Part shown: positions 1 through 11,660 of the stretch, piece after piece
Layout of the letters: every line of letters starts with the position of its first letter
Numbering within the stretch: the first letter of the stretch is position 1
DNA from: Sympetrum striolatum
Lineage: Eukaryota; Arthropoda; Insecta; Odonata; Libellulidae
DNA length: 64,000 bases
Direction: 5' to 3'
Assembly: GCA_947579665.1 (NCBI GenBank)
Contig: CANPUZ010000057.1
Coordinates: 806,001 to 870,000 of the forward strand
Made by a program: the position numbers and the translations under genes
Notes under the pieces: generated by a model
What the model was told of the DNA's origin: nothing
Seen by the model: only the letters and a program-made list of their open reading frames with translations
The model's database searches: none

Positions 1-436
1 CTCATTTTAAAGTTTCTGATATGATCTAACCAAATTCTATAGAAATATTCAATTTTTCGCAGCAGTTAACTCAAAAATCGTTGAAAACTCGAAAAAAATA
101 TTGGTGAAATCTCAGGTTTTTGGCCATATTTTGCAAGAAATTGAGCTAAATTAGTCAAATTTTGACTCATTTTAAAGTTTTTGATATCATCTAACCAAAT
201 TCTATAGAAATATTCAATTTTTAGTAGCAGTTAACTCAAGAAATCTCGCAAACTCGAAAAAATATCCGTGAAATTTCAGTTTTTTGGCCATATTTTGCTA
301 AAAATTGAGAAACTTTAGTCAAGTTTGCATTCATTTTAACGTTCTTGATAAGACCTAACCAAATATTATAGAAATATTCAATTTTTTTAAGATGTTAACT
401 CAAAAAACGTATAAAACTGGAAATATATCGGTAAAA

Positions 437-965
437 TTTCATGTTTTTGGCCATATTTTGCGTAAAATTGAGCAAAATTAGTTTATTTTGGTCTCTTTTT
501 AAAGTTATAGATATGATCATACCAAATCCAATATAATATATTCAATTTATCGTAGCAGTTTACTCAAAAAACGTCGAAATCTCGAAAAAAAAATCGGTAT
601 AAATTTCAGTTTTTTGGCCATATTTTGCAAGAAATTGAGCAAAATTAGTCAAATTTGGACTCATTTTAAAGTTTTTGATATCATCTAACCAAATTCTATA
701 GAAATATTCAATTTTTAGTAGCAGTGAACTCAAAAAATTTCGCAAACTCGAAGGAAAATCCGTGAAATTTCAGTTTTTTTGCAATACTTTGCTAAAAATT
801 GAGAAAATTTAGTCAAGTTTGGATTCAATTTAACGTTATTGATAAGACCTAATTAAATACGATAGACACATTCAATTTCTTTAGCCGTTAACTCAAAAAG
901 CGTTGAAAACTCGAAAATAAAAATCGGTGAAATTTCAGTTTTTTGGCCATATTTTGAAGAAATTG
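437..965 (+). repeat. Inner repeat of the 3.46-kb unit, copy 1 (offset 1,484 bp)
   Basis: About 530 bp here, with TTATAGATATGATCATACC, CCGTTAACTCAAAAAGCGTT and CATACTTTGC-like marks, recur at 1,921-2,449, exactly 1,484 bp (9 monomers) later. The two differ at ACGTTATTGA against ACGTTTTTGA. They separate after GAAGAAATTGAGCAAAATTA, where this copy continues as D and the other as A. The same segment is present again in copy 2 of the 3,456-bp unit. Confidence 0.85.
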
Positions 966-1108
966 AGCAAAATTAGTCAAGTTTTGATTCAATCTAAAGT
1001 TTCTGATATGATCTAACCAAATTCTATAGAAATTTTTAATTTTTCGCAGCAGTTAACTCAAAAATCGTTGAAAACTCGAAAAAAATATTGGTAAAATTTC
1101 AGGTTTTT

Positions 1109-1274
1109 GGCCATATTTTGCAAGAAATTGAGCAAAATTAGTCAAATGTGGACTCATTTTAAAGTTTTAGGTATGATCTTACCAAATTCAATATAATATA
1201 TTCAATTCATCGTAGCAGTTTACTCAAAAAACGTCGAAAACTGGAAATATATAACGGTAAAATTTCATGTTTTT
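1109..1274 (+). repeat. Three-part hybrid monomer (A / C / B segments)
   Basis: This 166-bp monomer starts like A (GCAAGAAATTGAGC, GTCAAATGTGGACTC) and continues like C (GTATGATCTTACC, ATATAATATATTCAATTCAT). It ends like B (AACTGGAAATATATAACGG, with an extra TA compared with AACTGGAAATATATCGG). It is followed by a normal C monomer. The AACTGGAAATATATAACGG ending recurs near 4,695, 8,147, 10,608, 14,221, 16,520, 21,289, 26,388, 29,839, 31,816, 38,388, 44,958, 59,268 and 61,574. It therefore marks one hybrid lineage spread by larger duplications. Confidence 0.8.
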
Positions 1275-1920
1275 GGCCATATTTTGCATAAAATTGAGCA
1301 AAATTAGTTTATTTTGGTCTCATTTTAAAGTTTTAGATATGATCTTTCCAAATTCAATATAATATATTCAATTTATCGTAGCAATTTACTCAAAAAACGT
1401 CGAAAACTCGAAAAAAAAATCGGTGAAATTTCAGTTTTTTGGCCATATTTTGTAAGAAATTCAGCAAAATTAGTCAAATTTGGACTCATTTTAAAGTTTC
1501 TGATATGATATAACCAAATTCTATAGAAATACTCAATTGTTAGTAGCAGTTACCTCAAAAAATTTGTAAACTCGAAAAAAAATCCTTGAAATTTCAGTTT
1601 TTTGGCCATATTTTGCTAAAAATTGAGAAAATTTAGTCAAGTTTGGATTCATTTTAACGTTCATAATGAGACCTAACTATATATTATAGAAATATTCAAT
1701 TTTTTTAAGCTGTTAACTCAAAAAACGTCGAAAACTGGAAATATATCGGTAAAATTTCATGTTTTAGGCCATATTTTGCATAAAATTGAGCAAAATTAGT
1801 TTATTTTGGTCTCATTTTAAATTTTTAGATATAATCTTTCCAAATTCAATATAATATATTCAATTTATCGTAGCAGTTTACTCAAAAAACGTAGAGAACT
1901 CGAAAAAAAAATCGGTGAAA

Positions 1921-2449
1921 TTTCATGTTTTAGGCCATATTTTGCATAAAATTGAGCAAAATTAGTTTATTTTGGTCTCTTTTTAAAGTTATAGATATGA
2001 TCATACCAAATCCAATATAATATATTCAATTTATCGTAGCAGTTTACTCAAAAAACGTCGAAATCTCGAAAAAAAAATCGGTATAAATTTCAGTTTTTTG
2101 GCCATATTTTGCAAGAAATTGAGCAAAATTAGTCAAATTTGGACTCATTTTAAAGTTTTTGATATCATCTAACCAAATTCTATAGAAATATTCAATTTTT
2201 AGTAGCAGTGAACTCAAAAAATTTCGCAAACTCGAAGGAAAATCCGTGAAATTTCAGTTTTTTTGCAATACTTTGCTAAAAATTGAGAAAATTTAGTCAA
2301 GTTTGGATTCAATTTAACGTTTTTGATAAGACCTAATTAAATACGATAGACACATTCAATTTCTTTAGCCGTTAACTCAAAAAGCGTTGAAAACTCGAAA
2401 ATAAAAATCGGTGAAATTTCAGTTTTTTGGCCATATTTTGAAGAAATTG
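1921..2449 (+). repeat. Inner repeat of the 3.46-kb unit, copy 2 (offset 1,484 bp)
   Basis: This is the second copy of 437-965. Its left edge lies in the unusual C-to-C junction at 1,910-1,933, where the end of a C monomer (ATCGGTGAAATTTCA) continues as TGTTTTAGGCC, the sequence normally found between B and C. Confidence 0.85.
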
Positions 2450-3456
2450 AGCAAAATTAGTCAAATTTGGACCCATTTTAAAGGTTTTGATATCATCTAA
2501 CCAAATTCTATACATATATTCAATTTTTAGTAGCAGTTAACTCAGAAAATATCGCAAACTCGAAAAAAAATCCGTGAAATTTCAGTTTTTTGGCCATATT
2601 TCGCTAAAAATTGAGAAAATTTAGTCAAATTTGGATTCTTTTTAACGTTCATGATGAGACCTAACTAAAATTTTATAGAAATATTCAATTTTCTTAAAGT
2701 GTTAACTCAAAAAACGTCGAAAACTGGATATATATGGGTAAAATTTGATGTTCTTGGCCATATTTTGCATAAAATTGAGCAAAATTAGTTTATTTTGGTC
2801 TCATTTTAAAGTTTTATATATGATCTTTCCAAATTCAATATAATATATTTAATTTATCGTAGCAGTTTACTCAAAAAACGTAGAGAACTCGAAAAAAAAA
2901 TCGGTGAAATTTCAGTTTTATGGCCATATTTTGCAAGAAATTGAGCAAAATTAGTCAAATTTGGACTCATTTTAAAGTTTTTGATATTATCTAACCAAAT
3001 TCTATAGAAATATTCAATTTTTAGTAGCAGTTATTTCAAAAAATATCGCAAACTCGAAAAAAAATCCGTGAAACTTCAGTTTTTTGGCCATATTTTGCTA
3101 AAAATTGAGAAAATTTAGTCAAGTTTGGATTCATTTTAACGTTTTTGATAAGACCTAATTAAATATTATAGAAGTATTCAATTTTCTTAAAGTGTTAACT
3201 CGAAAAACGTCGAAAACTGGAAATATATCGGTAAAATTTCATGTTTTAGGCCATATTTTGCATAAAATTGAGCAAAATTAGTTTATTTTAGTCTCATTTT
3301 AGAGTTTTAGATATGATCTTACCAAATTCAATATAATATTCAATTTATCCTAGCAGTTTACTCAAAAACGTCGAAAACTTAAAAAAAGAAATCAGTGAAA
3401 TTTCAGTTTTTTGGCCATATTTTGCAAGAAATTGAGCAAAATTAGTCAAATTTGGA

Positions 3457-6400
3457 CTCATTTTAAAGTTTCTGATATGATCTAACCAAATTCTATAGAA
3501 ATATTCAATTTTTCGCAGCAGTTAACTCAAAAATCGTTGAAAACTCGAAAAAAATATTGGTGAAATCTCAGGTTTTTGGCCATATTTTGCAAGAAATTGA
3601 GCTAAATTAGTCAAATTTTGACTCATTTTAAAGTTTTTGATATCATCTAACCAAATTCTATAGAAATATTCAATTTTTAGTAGCAGTTAACTCAAGAAAT
3701 CTCGCAAACTCGAAAAAATATCCGTGAAATTTCAGTTTTTTGGCCATATTTTGCTAAAAATTGAGAAACTTTAGTCAAGTTTGCATTCATTTTAACGTTC
3801 TTGATAAGACCTAACCAAATATTATAGAAATATTCAATTTTTTTAAGATGTTAACTCAAAAAACGTATAAAACTGGAAATATATCGGTAAAATTTCATGT
3901 TTTTGGCCATATTTTGCGTAAAATTGAGCAAAATTAGTTTATTTTGGTCTCTTTTTAAAGTTATAGATATGATCATACCAAATCCAATATAATATATTCA
4001 ATTTATCGTAGCAGTTTACTCAAAAAACGTCGAAATCTCGAAAAAAAAATCGGTATAAATTTCAGTTTTTTGGCCATATTTTGCAAGAAATTGAGCAAAA
4101 TTAGTCAAATTTGGACTCATTTTAAAGTTTTTGATATCATCTAACCAAATTCTATAGAAATATTCAATTTTTAGTAGCAGTGAACTCGAAAAATTTCGCA
4201 AACTCGAAGGAAAATCCGTGAAATTTCAGTTTTTTTGCAATACTTTGCTAAAAATTGAGAAAATTTAGTCAAGTTTGGATTCAATTTAACGTTATTGATA
4301 AGACCTAATTAAATACGATAGACACATTCAATTTCTTTAGCCGTTAACTCAAAAAGCGTTGAAAACTCGAAAATAAAAATCGGTGAAATTTCAGTTTTTT
4401 GGCCATATTTTGAAGAAATTGAGCAAAATTAGTCAAGTTTTGATTCAATCTAAAGTTTCTGATATGATCTAACCAAATTCTATAGAAATTTTTAATTTTT
4501 CGCAGCAGTTAACTCAAAAATCGTTGAAAACTCGAAAAAAATATTGGTAAAATTTCAGGTTTTTGGCCATATTTTGCAAGAAATTGAGCAAAATTAGTCA
4601 AATGTGGACTCATTTTAAAGTTTTAGGTATGATCTTACCAAATTCAATATAATATATTCAATTCATCGTAGCAGTTTACTCAAAAAACGTCGAAAACTGG
4701 AAATATATAACGGTAAAATTTCATGTTTTTGGCCATATTTTGCATAAAATTGAGCAAAATTAGTTTATTTTGGTCTCATTTTAAAGTTTTAGATATGATC
4801 TTTCCAAATTCAATATAATATATTCAATTTATCGTAGCAATTTACTCAAAAAACGTCGAAAACTCGAAAAAAAAATCGGTGAAATTTCAGTTTTTTGGCC
4901 ATATTTTGTAAGAAATTCAGCAAAATTAGTCAAATTTGGACTCATTTTAAAGTTTCTGATATGATATAACCAAATTCTATAGAAATACTCAATTGTTAGT
5001 AGCAGTTACCTCAAAAAATTTGTAAACTCGAAAAAAAATCCTTGAAATTTCAGTTTTTTGGCCATATTTTGCTAAAAATTGAGAAAATTTAGTCAAGTTT
5101 GGATTCATTTTAACGTTCATAATGAGACCTAACTATATATTATAGAAATATTCAATTTTTTTAAGCTGTTAACTCAAAAAACGTCGAAAACTGGAAATAT
5201 ATCGGTAAAATTTCATGTTTTAGGCCATATTTTGCATAAAATTGAGCAAAATTAGTTTATTTTGGTCTCATTTTAAATTTTTAGATATAATCTTTCCAAA
5301 TTCAATATAATATATTCAATTTATCGTAGCAGTTTACTCAAAAAACGTAGAGAACTCGAAAAAAAAATCGGTGAAATTTCATGTTTTAGGCCATATTTTG
5401 CATAAAATTGAGCAAAATTAGTTTATTTTGGTCTCTTTTTAAAGTTATAGATATGATCATACCAAATCCAATATAATATATTCAATTTATCGTAGCAGTT
5501 TACTCAAAAAACGTCGAAATCTCGAAAAAAAAATCGGTATAAATTTCAGTTTTTTGGCCATATTTTGCAAGAAATTGAGCAAAATTAGTCAAATTTGGAC
5601 TCATTTTAAAGTTTTTGATATCATCTAACCAAATTCTATAGAAATATTCAATTTTTAGTAGCAGTGAACTCAAAAAATTTCGCAAACTCGAAGGAAAATC
5701 CGTGAAATTTCAGTTTTTTTGCAATACTTTGCTAAAAATTGAGAAAATTTAGTCAAGTTTGGATTCAATTTAACGTTTTTGATAAGACCTAATTAAATAC
5801 GATAGACACATTCAATTTCTTTAGCCGTTAACTCAAAAAGCGTTGAAAACTCGAAAATAAAAATCGGTGAAATTTCAGTTTTTTGGCCATATTTTGAAGA
5901 AATTGAGCAAAATTAGTCAAATTTGGACCCATTTTAAAGGTTTTGATATCATCTAACCAAATTCTATACATATATTCAATTTTTAGTAGCAGTTAACTCA
6001 GAAAATATCGCAAACTCGAAAAAAAATCCGTGAAATTTCAGTTTTTTGGCCATATTTCGCTAAAAATTGAGAAAATTTAGTCAAATTTGGATTCTTTTTA
6101 ACGTTCATGATGAGACCTAACTAAAATTTTATAGAAATATTCAATTTTCTTAAAGTGTTAACTCAAAAAACGTCGAAAACTGGATATATATGGGTAAAAT
6201 TTGATGTTCTTGGCCATATTTTGCATAAAATTGAGCAAAATTAGTTTATTTTGGTCTCATTTTAAAGTTTTATATATGATCTTTCCAAATTCAATATAAT
6301 ATATTTAATTTATCGTAGCAGTTTACTCAAAAAACGTAGAGAACTCGAAAAAAAAATCGGTGAAATTTCAGTTTTATGGCCATATTTTGCAAGAAATTGA

Positions 6401-6805
6401 GCAAAATTAGTCAAATTTGGACTCATTTTAAAGTTTTTGATATTATCTAACCAAATTCTATAGAAATATTCAATTTTTAGTAGCAGTTATTTCAAAAAAT
6501 ATCGCAAACTCGAAAAAAAATCCGTGAAACTTCAGTTTTTTGGCCATATTTTGCTAAAAATTGAGAAAATTTAGTCAAGTTTGGATTCATTTTAACGTTT
6601 TTGATAAGACCTAATTAAATATTATAGAAGTATTCAATTTTCTTAAAGTGTTAACTCGAAAAACGTCGAAAACTGGAAATATATCGGTAAAATTTCATGT
6701 TTTAGGCCATATTTTGCATAAAATTGAGCAAAATTAGTTTATTTTAGTCTCATTTTAGAGTTTTAGATATGATCTTACCAAATTCAATATAATATTCAAT
6801 TTATC
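3457..6805 (+). repeat. 3,456-bp higher-order repeat, copy 2
   Basis: This is nearly identical to 1-3,349, including rare variants such as TATATATGGGTAAAATTTGA (2,729 and 6,185) and the short form AATATAATATTCAATTTATC near the end. Divergence starts at the AAACGTCGAAAAATTGAA phrase (about 6,820), where copy 1 has GTCGAAAACTTAAAAAAAG. The near identity suggests a recent duplication. Confidence 0.93.
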
Positions 6806-9116
6806 GTAGCAGTTTACTCAAAAAACGTCGAAAAATTGAAAAAAAATTCGGTGAAATTTCAGTTTTTTGGCCATATTTTGCATGATATTGAGCAAAATTA
6901 GTCAAGTTTTGATTCATTCTAAAGTTTCTGATATGATATAACCAAATTCTATAGAAATATTCAATTTTTCGCAGCAGTTATCTCAAAAATCGTTGAATAC
7001 TCGAAAAAAATATTGGTGAAATCTCAGGTTTTTGGCCATATTTGGCAAGAAATTGAGCAAAATTTGTCAAATTTGGACTCATTTTAAAGTTTTTGATATC
7101 ATCTCACAAAATTCTATAGAAATATTCAATTTTTAGTAGTAGTTATTTCAAAAAATTTCGCAAACTCGAAAAAAAATCCGTGAAATTTCAGTTTTTTGGC
7201 AATATTTTTTTAAAAATTGAGAAAATTTAGTCAAGTTTGGATTTATTTTAATGTTTTTGATAAGACCTAACTCAATATTATCGAAATATTCAATTTTTTT
7301 AAGCAGTTAACTCAAAAATCGTTGAAAACTCGAAAAAAATATTGGTAAAATTTTAGGTTTTTGGCCAAATTTTGCAAGAAATTGAGCAAAATTAGTCATA
7401 TTTGGACTCATTTTAAAGTTCCTCATATCATCTAACCAAATTCTATAGAAATATTCAATTTTTAGTAGCAGTTAACTCAAAAATTTAGAAAACTCGAAAA
7501 AAAATCCGTGAATTTTAATTGTTTTGGCCATATTTTGCTTAAAATTGAGAAAATGTCGTCAAGTTTGGATTCATTTTAACGTTCTTGATGAGTCCTAATT
7601 AAATATTATAGAAATATTCAATTTATTTAAGCCGTTAACTCAAAAAACGTCGAAAACTGGAAATATATCGGTAAAATTTCATGTTTTTGGCCATATTTTT
7701 TATAAAATTGAGCTAAATTAGTCAAATTTGGACCCATTTTAAAGGTTTTGATATCATCTAACCAAATTCTATACATATATTCAATTTTTAGTAGCAGTTA
7801 ACTCAGAAAATTTCACAAACTCAAAAAAAAAACGTGTAATTTCAGTTTTTTGGCCATATTTTGCTAATAATTGAGAAAATTTAGTCAAGTTTGGATTCAT
7901 TTTAACGTTTTTGATAAGACCTAACTAAATATTATAGAAATATTCAATTTTTTAAAGCTGTTATTTAAAAAAACGTCGAAAACTGGAAATATATCGGTAA
8001 AATTTCATGTTTTGGGCCATATTTTGCATTAAATTGAGCAAAATTAGTTTATTTTGGACTCATTTTAAAGTTTTAGGTATGATCTTACCAAATTCAATAT
8101 ATTATATTCAATTCATCGTAGCAGTTTACTCAAAAAACGTCGAAAACTGGAAATATATAACGGTAAAATTTCATGTTTTTGGCCATATTTTGCATAAAAT
8201 TGAGCAAAATTAGTTTATTTTGGTCTCATTTTAAAGTTTTAGATATGATCTTTCCAAATTCAATATAATATATTCAATTTATCGTAGCAATTTACTCAAA
8301 AAACGTCGAAAACTCGAAAAAAAAATCGGTGAAATTTCAGTTTTTTGGCCATATTTTGCAAGAAATTCAGCAAAATTAGTCACATTTGGACTCATTTTAA
8401 AGTTTCTGATATGATATAACCAAATTCTATAGAAATACTCAATTGTTAGTAGCAGTTACCTCAAAAAATTTCGTAAACTCGAAAAAAAATCCTTGAAATT
8501 TCAGTTTTTTGGCCATATTTTGCTAAAAATTGAGAAAATTTAGTCAAGTTTGGATTCATTTTAACGTTCATAATGAGACCTAACTATATATTATAGAAAT
8601 ATTCAATTTTTTTAAGCTGTTAACTCAAAAAACGTCGAAAACTGGAAATATATCGGTAAAATTTCATGTTTTAGGCCATATTTTGCATAAAATTGAGAAA
8701 AATTAGTTTCTTTTGGTCTCATTTTAGATTTTTAGATATGATCTTACCAAATTCAATATAATATATTCAATTTATCGTAGCAGTTTACTCAAAATATGTC
8801 GAAAACTCGAAACAAAAATCGGTGAAATTTCAGTTTTTTGGCCATATTTTGCAAGAAATTGAGCAAAATTAGTCAAGTTTTGATTCATTCTAAAGTTTCT
8901 GATATGATCTAACCAAATTCTATAGAAATATTCAATTTTTCGCAGCAGTTATCTAAAAATCGTTGAAAACTCGAAAAAAATATTGGTGAAATCTCAGTTT
9001 TTTGGCCATATTTTGCTAAAAATTGAGAAAATTTAGTCAAGTTTGGATTCATTTTAACGTTTTTGATAAGACCTAACTAAATATAATAGAAATATTTAAT
9101 TTTTTTATGCTGTTAA
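6655..9116 (+). repeat. 2,462-bp higher-order repeat, copy 1 (15 monomers)
   Basis: The phrase AATATAATATTCAATTTATC at about 6,786 recurs 2,462 bp later. The repeat stays in register through rare marks such as GATATTGAGC, ATTTGGCAAGAAATTGAGC, TTTTTTTAAAAATTGAG, GATGAGTCCTAA and GTAGTAGTTATTT. The right part (about 8,000-8,990) also resembles 1,190-1,900 and 10,500-11,450. Sequence before 6,655 does not match the sequence before 9,117. Confidence 0.9.
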
Positions 9117-11660
9117 CTCAAAAAACGTCGAAAACTGGAAATATATCGGTAAAACTTCATGTTTTAGGCCATATTTTGCATAAAATTGAGCAAAATTAGT
9201 TTATTTTAGTCTAATTTTAGAGTTTTAGATATGATCTTACCAAATTCAATATAATATTCAATTTATCGTAGCAGTTTACTCAATAAACGTCGAAAAATTG
9301 AAAAAAAATTCGGTGAAATTTCAGTTTTTTGGCCATATTTTGCATGATATTGAGCAAAATTAGTCAAGTTTTGATTCATTCTAAAGTTTCTGATATGATA
9401 TAACCAAATTCTATAGAAATATTCAATTTTTCGCAGCAGTTATCTCAAAAATCGTTGAATACTCGAAAAAAATATTGGTGAAATCTCAGGTTTTTGGCCA
9501 TATTTGGCAAGAAATTGAGCAAAATTTGTCAAATTTGGACTCATTTTAAAGTTTTTGATATCATCTAACAAAATTCTATAGAAATATTCAATTTTTAGTA
9601 GTAGTTATTTCAAAAAATTTCGCAAACTCGAAAAAAAATCCGTGAAATTTCAGTTTTTTGGCAATATTTTTTTAAAAATTGAGAAAATTTAGTCAAGTTT
9701 GGATTTATTTTAATGTTTTTGATAAGACCTAACTCAATATTATCGAAATATTCAATTTTTTTAAGCAGTTAACTCAAAAATCGTTGAAAACTCGAAAAAA
9801 ATATTGGTAAAATTTTAGGTTTTTGGCCAAATTTTGCAAGAAATTGAGCAAAATTAGTCATATTTGGACTCATTTTAAAGTTCCTCATATCATCTAACCA
9901 AATTCTATAGAAATATTCAATTTTTAGTAGCAGTTAACTCAAAAATTTAGAAAACTCGAAAAAAAATCCGTGAATTTTAATTGTTTTGGCCATATTTTGC
10001 TTAAAATTGAGAAAATGTCGTCAAGTTTGGATTCATTTTAACGTTCTTGATGAGTCCTAATTAAATATTATAGAAATATTCAATTTATTTAAGCCGTTAA
10101 CTCAAAAAACGTCGAAAACTGGAAATATATCGGTAAAATTTCATGTTTTTGGCCATATTTTTTATAAAATTGAGCTAAATTAGTCAAATTTGGACCCATT
10201 TTAAAGGTTTTGATATCATCTAACCAAATTCTATACATATATTCAATTTTTAGTAGCAGTTAACTCAGAAAATTTCACAAACTCAAAAAAAAAAACGTGT
10301 AATTTCAGTTTTTTGGCCATATTTTGCTAATAATTGAGAAAATTTAGTCAAGTTTGGATTCATTTTAACGTTTTTGATAAGACCTAACTAAATATTATAG
10401 AAATATTCAATTTTTTAAAGCTGTTATTTAAAAAAACGTCGAAAACTGGAAATATATCGGTAAAATTTCATGTTTTGGGCCATATTTTGCATTAAATTGA
10501 GCAAAATTAGTTTATTTTGGACTCATTTTAAAGTTTTAGGTATGATCTTACCAAATTCAATATAATATATTCAATTCATCGTAGCAGTTTACTCAAAAAA
10601 CGTCGAAAACTGGAAATATATAACGGTAAAATTTCATGTTTTTGGCCATATTTTGCATAAAATTGAGCAAAATTAGTTTATTTTGGTCTCATTTTAAAGT
10701 TTTAGATATGATCTTTCCAAATTCAATATAATATATTCAATTTATCGTAGCAATTTACTCAAAAAACGTCGAAAACTCGAAAAAAAAATCGGTGAAATTT
10801 CAGTTTTTTGGCCATATTTTGCAAGAAATTCAGCAAAATTAGTCAAATTTGGACTCATTTTAAAGTTTCTGATATGATATAACCAAATTCTATAGAAATA
10901 CTCAATTGTTAGTAGCAGTTACCTCAAAAAATTTCGTAAACTCGAAAAAAAATCCTTGAAATTTCAGTTTTTTGGCCATATTTTGCTAAAAATTGAGAAA
11001 ATTTAGTCAAGTTTGGATTCATTTTAACGTTCATAATGAGACCTAACTATATATTATAGAAATATTCAATTTTTTTAAGCTGTTAACTCAAAAAACGTCG
11101 AAAACTGGAAATATATCGGTAAAATTTCATGTTTTAGGCCATATTTTGCATAAAATTGAGAAAAATTAGTTTCTTTTGGTCTCATTTTAGATTTTTAGAT
11201 ATGATCTTACCAAATTCAATATAATATATTCAATTTATCGTAGCAGTTTACTCAAAATATGTCGAAAACTCGAAACAAAAATCGGTGAAATTTCAGTTTT
11301 TTGGCCATATTTTGCAAGAAATTGAGCAAAATTAGTCAAGTTTTGATTCATTCTAAAGTTTCTGATATGATCTAACCAAATTCTATAGAAATATTCAATT
11401 TTTCGCAGGAGTTATCTAAAAATCGTTGAAAACTCGAAAAAAATATTGGTGAAATCTCAGTTTTTTGGCCATATTTTGCTAAAAATTGAGAAAATTTAGT
11501 CAAGTTTGGATTCATTTTAACGTTTTTGATAAGACCTAACTAAATATTATAGAAATATTTAATTTTTTTATGCTGTTAACTCAAAAAACGTCGAAAACTG
11601 GAAATATATCGGTAAAACTTCATGTTTTAGGCCATATTTTGCATAAAATTGAGCAAAATT
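9117..11660 (+). repeat. 2,462-bp higher-order repeat, copy 2
   Basis: This copy is in register with 6,655-9,116. The offset grows to 2,463 after an A-run at about 10,284 gains one base. Few differences were noticed, for example TATATTATAT (8,097) against TATATAATAT (10,559). The match ends near 11,660, where AGTTTTAGATAAGATCTTACC begins a variant shared with 62,640 instead. Confidence 0.9.

Larger units (their letters stand above)
1..3349 (+). repeat. 3,456-bp higher-order repeat, copy 1 (21 monomers)
   Basis: Position 1 (CTCATTTTAAAGTTTCTGAT) matches position 3,457 and the match runs to about 3,349 with very few differences. One seen is CAAAAAATTT at about 4,188 changed to CGAAAAATTT. The copy distance of 3,456 bp equals 21 monomers of 164.6 bp. 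The last 107 bases of the period (3,350-3,456, with CTTAAAAAAAGAAATCAG) do not match the end of copy 2. They match the segment just before 15,286, 20,052, 30,907, 54,096 and 60,343 instead. Confidence 0.93.

Noticed and set aside
122..134. CCATATTTTG as a CArG-type (SRF/MADS) site
   Set aside because: It lacks the second G of CC(A/T)6GG in nearly all monomers. Its conservation is better treated as part of the general GGCC word.
560..745. 61-residue minus-strand open frame, present again at 2,044, 4,016, 5,500, 15,845, 20,611, 54,647 and 60,894
   Set aside because: It spans one A monomer and its edges and recurs only because the surrounding block is duplicated. Other A monomers carry stops, and sister copies at 31,466 and 52,660-52,850 are broken by a deletion or an extra T without sign of selection. 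It contains no recognisable domain.
8007..8213. 68-residue plus-strand open frame
   Set aside because: It crosses parts of two C-type monomers, and its second half repeats the first in another register. The near-identical copy at about 10,470 does not keep it as an equally long frame. It is satellite by-product.
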